NCBI RefSeq assembly: GCF_030272615.1
Contig: NC_081410.1
Span: 146,160,349 to 146,220,348, forward strand
Length of the DNA: 60,000 bases
Source of the DNA: Cryptomeria japonica
Lineage: Eukaryota > Streptophyta > Pinopsida > Cupressales > Cupressaceae
Direction: 5' to 3'
The notes beneath the pieces were generated by a model. That model was given only the letters and a program-made list of their open reading frames with translations, did not search any database and was not told the DNA's origin. Below are positions 54,525 through 60,000 of this stretch, one piece after another. Position 1 is the first letter of the stretch, and each line of letters starts with the position of its first letter. A program made the position numbers and the translations under genes.

Positions 54525-55628
54525 AGGGGTGTTGTAGCAAATGCAAATCATTCTTTCACTCCTTATGCGAAATTGAGGAGCAATTTGAAGAGCGAATCCT
54601 AGCTGAGTTGGAGGCGAATTTCTTGATAAGTTGGAGGATAATTTCCAGAATTTGCTAAGTGTTTGGAGGCTAGTGGAAAGTGAAGCTCTTTTGAAGGCTA
54701 ATGGAGGTGTAATTCATCCAAAGGAAGACCACAATTCAACCCTTGTCCAGCAAAATCCGGTCTTCTTTCATCATTTTCCAAGGTTTTATAGTTAAGCATT
54801 CAAGGAGGAGGTATGAAGAATCATTTTTTTTTTCTTATTCAAGACTTATTGTGATTTCATAGCAATTTTGTAAAATCTAAGTCTTGAAAATCCAATTTCC
54901 ATTCATAATTAATTTGAAAATGTATAATTCTTGATTTATCATGTTTTTTTTTCAAATTAATATCTTAAGTTATACCCTTGAAAGGTCTTAAATTTCATGC
55001 TTTAAGGTATGATGCTCAAAGACTAACTTTAATCTTTTGTGTAGGCATCAAATGGCGACCCCGGAGTCGGAAGATCAACTACTTGGCGGACCCTCATCAA
55101 AGAAGATCAAGTCAGGACAAGGACGACCTTCTCCAGTCTAGCATCGACAAGGATGGCCTTCTTCGGTCAAGCGTCATCAGGAATAACCTCTTCCAATCCA
55201 GCATTCCAAGGCGAGGTACATCATCATCCTGCACATCAAAGACAAAAGAAGTCAGAGCGAGGGTTCGTTGGGGAAGCAGATAGTTTCAGAAGAGTTAATT
55301 AAAGCTAGCTTCTGAGCAACATCAAGTTGAATATCTACCAAGTTGCAAGTGTCAGATGAGGTGAGTCATCACTTCTCCAGTCGGTTTGGTCCACCTCAGC
55401 GTGTCCAGATTCAATGTACCTAACTCATGGGAGATGGCACAAACTTTGATGTACCTACCCCAGCTATCCATTGGTCGAATTTTCCAGAGAAGACATGTGT
55501 CCAATTAATACAATTATTTCATTGGTCAGAATTGAGTTTGTTGTAACAAACCCTAATTAGGGTTTTCATTGTAGAATCTTGGCCATTGATCTCAAATTGA
55601 TCTTAGCCATTGAATAGTATTAAGGACA

Positions 55629-55639
55629 CTATATAAGCC
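55629..55639 (+). promoter_or_regulatory. Conserved TATA box of the giant LTR family
   Basis: CTATATAAGCC here, CTATAAAAGGC in LTR A (18698-18708, minus) and TTATAAAAGGC in LTR B (47927-47937, minus), each 844-881 bp before the LTR 3' end. Probably the U3/R core promoter. Confidence 0.65.
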
Positions 55640-56510
55640 CCGACTCTTCATTTGTAAAGGCTAATAGAAGGTAGTTAAGGAATAGTTAGTCATTAATAGT
55701 TAGAAGGTGAATAGTCAGTTGATAGAATAGCAATTAGAGTAGAATAGGAGGACAAGGCAAGAAATTGTTGCCATTGATTGTAAATAAACTCCATTTTCAT
55801 TGAAGTAATGGTGAAGTGTGTCGTTTCTTGCAATATGCATGGTTTCTTGTTGAATCTTCAATTCTAGATGGTAGATGATTAGATTGAATGAAGAAAATCG
55901 TTGAATGCACCTGTGTAGGATCCGTCTAATCCAAACCACTAGCCTCTTGCTGATGGTAAGTGCGCCTTGCGTGGTCAACTGGAATAAAATGAGCTTAATC
56001 TTAAGTTGTTACACATCTATTGTTTCATGCATTATCTTGAATGGTGATCAGTGTCTGATGGTGTACGATTTGAACATATTGGAAGCACCCCTTAGAAGAT
56101 CGCATTGAGCTGGTGTCGAATTGTTCAAGCCTGATGGTGAGACCCAGCCCAGTAGGACTCCACCTAGTCATTCATCCATCTTCTCGCATTCTAGGTAGTA
56201 GAGTAGACTTCCTGAAACTTGCATCTTTTGCCATTTGTTTGTCTTCCAGTTAGTAAATAGGACTCGTGATTCCAGCAAATCAGACGTTTAGGTCGTCAAG
56301 TGTAAGTGCCCTTGTGATTCCAGCAAAATCACATCATACCACATAGAGCTTATCCACACGTAGAGATCCTACATACAAAGAACCTTGAAGTCATCCCGAT
56401 TGATCCTTTTCGCGACATCTTCAACATTCGGAGACTTTATTCAAGAGAGGATAAGGTACCCTTTAGATATTTTATTCTGTGTTTGGTTGTGTACAAAATA
56501 CACATTAGCA

Positions 56511-56850
56511 CGGTGGAGGGGTTTTCATTCCTCAAGATTCTTTCTTTAGTCAAGGATGATATGATTTGCACTCTATTGCTTAATCTTCTTTTTATTGCTC
56601 ATTAATGTATGCCATGACCTGTGCTTTTTGAATGGGTACACCTTTTTTCTTGAGCAAGCTTTGCTGCTTAATGTAGGGATGCGGCACAAATGGCCTTTCA
56701 CTTGACTATACGAGCTTGAATACCTAACATCACACCCAATACAAATCGAAACATAGCTTGCATGACTTGGAAGCTATTGTACTGTATCAACATATTTCTA
56801 AAGGGGAGAGTTTGGGTTTGTTTTGAATTGGTGTTGTCTCATGGAGATAG
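56511..56850 (-). pseudogene. hAT transposase relic, N-terminal BED finger
   Basis: On the minus strand near 56750-56680: CIGCDVRYSSSYSQVKGHLC, a BED-type zinc finger (C-x2-C ... H-x-C/H) of the kind that opens DUF659 hAT transposases. Downstream text is frameshifted up to the LTR C duplication. This fixes the hAT relic as running minus from about 56850 to 45100. Confidence 0.65.
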
Positions 56851-57150
56851 AACCAGTTGCCATTGTAACATTTATGACAACAAATCCAATTAACAAATAC
56901 ACATACACATTTAAAAAAACTAAGAATGTGTTATAGATTCATAAAAGAATGAAAACAAACCAAAAGATTCAAAACAAAACAAGATAGTTCATTTGTAAAA
57001 AAATTAAAAACTTGTAAAAACCTGCGTATTTTGTGTAAATGTTCCTTTACAACCTCCTTGGCAATAAATGGGCTCTTGCGAATATGTATGATGTTGGAAA
57101 CTTGAGTTGTTGTGCCTTGTTGTCATTGATGTCAACCCATTTTGTGTTGT
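56851..57150. other. Gene-free AT-rich stretch
   Basis: Nothing recognised. gtcattgatgtcaacc occurs twice (57123 and 57147). Confidence 0.4.
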
Positions 57151-57179
57151 CATTGATGTCAACCTGTCTTGTATTGATA

Positions 57180-57690
57180 TTGAAGTAAGAATAGTATAGT
57201 AGATGTTTCTATATGTAGGAAAGAGTATTTATATATAGTGGATGCTTCTATATGCAAGAAAGAGTAATTATATTTTGTGTTTAGTGTTCTGGTAATGATA
57301 TGTAATCTAGTGATGTTGTGGTGTTTTCGGAAGATTGGTATAGTGGAAGTTTCTATATGTAAGAAACAATATTTAATAGTATATGTTTCTATATGCAGGA
57401 AAGAGTAATAATATACTGTGTTGAGTGTTCTGGTATTGGTATGTAATCTAGTGAAGATGTTGTGGTGTTTTTGGAAGATTGGTGTGGTGGAAGTTTCTAT
57501 ATGCAAGAAACAATATTTAATATCTAAGTGGAGGAATGCCTTGCATTCCTCTAGTTTGTGAAGATTATATGTTGTGGTGTTTTTGGAAGATTCGTATAGT
57601 GGAAGTTTCTATATGCAGGAAACGATATTTAATCTTAGGAAAAATGCCTTGTGTACATGTGGTTTGTGAAGATTATATGCAATGGTTCTA
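57180..57690. repeat. Array of tttctatatgcaggaaa units
   Basis: At least seven copies of (gt/gc)ttctatatgyaagaaa, arranged in larger repeats that include gttgtggtgtttttggaagatt and (agtggaagtttctatatg). A 115-codon minus-strand frame (57159-57506) results from the repeats and is not a gene. Confidence 0.8.
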
Positions 57691-58161
57691 CATATGAGGT
57701 CTATGCTCTGTGTACATTGTACCATCTTTTTTTAGGTCCTATATAGCTCAATTGGCTTAGCTAATTACTAATGTTTCTGATAGTAAACTTGTCTGTTAGA
57801 ATAGGTTCAGAAATAGCTAGTGGCTTGCAAACATGTGGATTCAAGTGCTGCAGTTTGGAGGATTTGTTCATGTGATCTATGCAGTGTTCCAGTTCAGTTG
57901 TCTGGTGGCAACTTGATTGGCAAGTGAAGCTATGATGTTTTGAGTTCTAGGTGTCAGCTATTTTGGTCTTCGGTTGACTGTGATGTTGTATTCTACTTGG
58001 TTCATATTCTTTTGGTCCAGGTTTTCTTCAGAGGATGTGTGTAGCTGATGTTTTGGGTCTCAACGTGGTGTGTGTTGATTTGCATTGAGTTTCATGCATT
58101 GGAAAATGTTTTTAGGCCGACTGGTTGGTGTGCATCATTGTTCATCTACACGTTTTATTTG
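57691..58161. other. Gene-free stretch
   Basis: No repeat or gene recognised. Confidence 0.4.
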
Positions 58162-58166
58162 ATGCC

Positions 58167-60000
58167 TGTTGTGACGTTTTCACACATCGCCCCATTGCAA
58201 ATGGGGACTCCCACATTTTTTTTTTGCTTTCTAGGATAGTGGTAGAGTCTTTTGCTATTAACCTTTGTGTTGAAGAAGCCAGTGAGTCAAAAGTTAATCA
58301 AGTCAGGATTGTCTCTTTAGGATGGAGTGAAGTTAGTAAGTTATCAAGGCTTTTGGAACGGATGACTCATCTTTTGCTTGCAAGGCTAGGAATGAAATGC
58401 TTGGATAAGGCACCGATAGTCACTTCTTTTGCACTTCCTTGGCATTGACTGCCTTCCTTTGCCCTTCTTGTGAGATGTGAAATGAGGTGATGTGAGATGA
58501 GGTGTCAAGTAAGGTCAATTTGAGCATGACAAGCGAGGAGGTTTGATAGGGGAATCCCTTGGATAAAATTTCACCAATTATACAAGATTTCCTTGCCATC
58601 CCAGAGGTCTGATTGCACTTTGTTGAAAGGTAGGTCGCATAGGACAAACTTTGGTTGTGTATGAAAAATTCCTTTGCTATCTTGTTGGAGCGAACCCACT
58701 CCCATTGCTACTTCATAGGGGCGAAATGACTTCCATTGCTCCTTCAAAGGAACGAACTTCCTTCCCTTGCCATCTAGGAGGTCCAAGATACCTTTGATAA
58801 TCATGAATTGCAATATGGAGCCTTGGTCAAGCAACGAATTTGGTTTTTCAAACAGCAACCTGGCTTAATAGACAATTTGACTAAGTATGTGCAAATTTCC
58901 TTTGCTCCCTTGAAGGAGTGACTTCCCTTCCTTTGCTACTTAAGAGGAGCGACATGACTTCCATTACATGCTTGAAGGTGATTTGGTGAATTTGAGCTAA
59001 TGAAGGAACAAATATTAAGCATTTCTCATGCTTCACCTTGAATGCAACCTCACCTTTGCTCATAGAAAGGATCAAATTGAGCGAGAACTTGATAAAAACT
59101 GCTGGAGATGGTGATTTGAAGTTATTTCCATTGCTCTTTCATTGGAGCGAAGTCACTTCCATTGCTCCCTCAATGGGGCGATGTGACTTCCATTGCTCCC
59201 TCATGAGAGTGGCATCTTTTCTTTTGCCTTCTAAGAGATGCAAGGTGTTCTTTGAGGACGAATTAACTGACCTAGACACATGGAGAACATAAAACCTCAA
59301 GCATTTTTTGTGCTTCGCCTTGTACACAACCTTACCTTTGCTCATCGACAAGGCATGAGTTAGTGAAAAGGGACAAATTGATGAAGAAGTTGCTAAGAAG
59401 AAGCTGAAGATGGCTAGTTTAATGCATTTCCATTGCCCCTCAAGAGGAGCGATATCACTTCCTTTGCTCCTTGAGAGGAGCGATGACATTTCGTTTGCTT
59501 CTTAAGAGAAGCGATGCCATTTCCTTTGCTTCCCAATTGGAGTGAATGCACTTCCTTTGCTCCTTCATAGGAGCGAATTCCCTTCCTTTGCCAATGGAAA
59601 GAAGCGAACTCCCTATCAATGCCCAAATGACCACGCTAAGCAGCTAATAAATAACAATTTTGGCGCCAAAGTTTAAATTTAAAAGGAAAATGTTTAATTG
59701 CCAATCAAGTGGGCCACTTTAGGGATGATATTAATTTTTTATAAGCCTTTAGAAGTTGGCCAATAACCCAAAAGACACATCTTTTCCTCCAAGGGCATAT
59801 AAATGCTAAGTCAAATCAGTCATTTAATCACAAATACAAAAGAGAATTCCTCTTCTAAATAGCAGAGCAGCGAATTTGAAGAGCAGAATAGTAGCGAATT
59901 TAATCTAAGAGCAGCGAATTTAATCATAATGGCAGCGAATTCATCTTCAGCATGGCAGCCTGGGCAGAGCTAAGTGAACTTTCCATATGTTATCAGAGCT
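58167..60000 (+). mobile_element. Giant LTR D of the TGTTGTG family, cut by the window end
   Basis: Starts TGTTGTGACGTTTTCACACA, then hairpin CCCCATTGCAAATGGGG; upstream pentamer atgcc. From about 58690 to 59620 it carries imperfect hairpins of the type TTTGCTCC...GGAGCGA (e.g. 59472-59492, 59131-59152), often preceded by cacttcc. A TATA-like box CATATAAATG is at 59796-59805, followed by agcagcgaattt repeats. The tail and the second flank lie outside the window, so it could be a solo LTR or the 5' LTR of a full element. The short minus-strand frames follow the repeats. Confidence 0.8.

Larger units (their letters stand above)
52381..56510 (+). mobile_element. Giant solo LTR C (4130 bp) of the TGTTGTG family
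   Basis: Flanked by the 5-bp duplication cggtg (52376-52380 and 56511-56515) inside the hAT relic. Order: head TGTTGTGACC; hairpin CCCCATTGCAAATGGGG; three ~33-bp repeats (cctgatcctgaaatttggc, about 52573-52670); a 50-bp AT palindrome (52751-52800); ten TTTCGCTC...GAGCGAAA hairpins (52833-54184); a first TATA (CTATATAAGAG, 54514-54524); a second TATA (CTATATAAGCC, 55629-55639) 881 bp before the 3' end CACATTAGCA. The second TATA is the one conserved in A and B. No protein-coding region is convincing; the 101-codon frame at 54978-55283 is unsupported. Confidence 0.9.

Noticed and set aside
55053-55070. tggcgaccccggagtcgg as a primer-binding site, which would make LTR C end near 55050
   Set aside because: The cggtg duplication and the tail shared with LTRs A and B place the LTR end at 56510, and no second LTR copy follows.
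54978-55283. 101-codon plus-strand frame in LTR C
   Set aside because: Serine/arginine-rich because of gaagatc/gtcaag repeats; not conserved in LTRs A or B.
35609-60000. Further exons of the methyltransferase
   Set aside because: I looked for the K-P-Q-F-E type continuation on the plus strand and did not find it; the next exon is probably beyond the window.

Overview
The window looks like nuclear DNA of a seed plant with a repeat-swollen genome. A conifer or other gymnosperm is my best guess, inferred from one host gene with multi-kilobase introns, nested LTR retrotransposons of many ages, and degraded LINE and hAT relics. There are no bacterial operons, CRISPR arrays or rRNA genes.

Only one host gene is supported. 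Four plus-strand exons (13918-13997, 21511-21613, 21730-21886, 35480-35608) join in consistent phases with GT-AG borders. They encode the S4 RNA-binding domain and the start of the SAM-binding domain of a TlyA-type rRNA methyltransferase homologue. Its introns are about 7.5 kb, 116 bp, 13.6 kb and at least 24 kb. The 5' exon(s) and the C-terminal half are not visible. Almost everything else is mobile DNA inside or upstream of this gene.

Layout. 1-12.1 kb: LTR material, two worn plus-strand Ty3/gypsy relics (pol at 3.7-5.6 kb with a third-ORF relic at 5.6-8.0 kb split by a solo LTR; second pol at 8.3-11.2 kb). 12.1-21.5 kb: exon 1 and the first large intron, holding a gag-only LTR element (14671-17538, TSD gttcc) and a 3.0-kb solo LTR (17864-20863, TSD ggctg). 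21.5-35.6 kb: exons 2-4 and the second large intron, holding a copia fragment, a solo LTR (23539-24878, TSD caatg), a truncated copia (to 29815) that contains a complete 334-bp TRIM whose LTRs carry tRNA-like genes, a non-autonomous hAT element (30237-31038, 8-bp TSD) and a LINE 3' relic. 35.6-60 kb: a LINE ORF1 relic split by a nearly complete copia element (37161-43282, TSD tcttc), and one hAT transposase relic split twice by giant solo LTRs (47068-50841, TSD gatcc; 52381-56510, TSD cggtg). A further giant LTR runs off the right edge (58167 onward).

The most interesting system is a family of giant LTRs (3.0-4.1 kb, five representatives). All share a TGTTGTG head followed by a small hairpin; the three complete copies also share the tail and a TATA box 844-881 bp before the 3' end. 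Each copy carries a different short-repeat or inverted-repeat array in U3: GGTCCGAAAA/TTTTCGGACC hairpins, TTTCGCTC...GAGCGAAA hairpins at about 170-bp spacing, a 28-bp tandem array, and GCTCC/GGAGC hairpins. Two unrelated copia-type elements also place short-repeat arrays just upstream of their TATA boxes. The arrays look like fast-diverging promoter modules; that function is inference.
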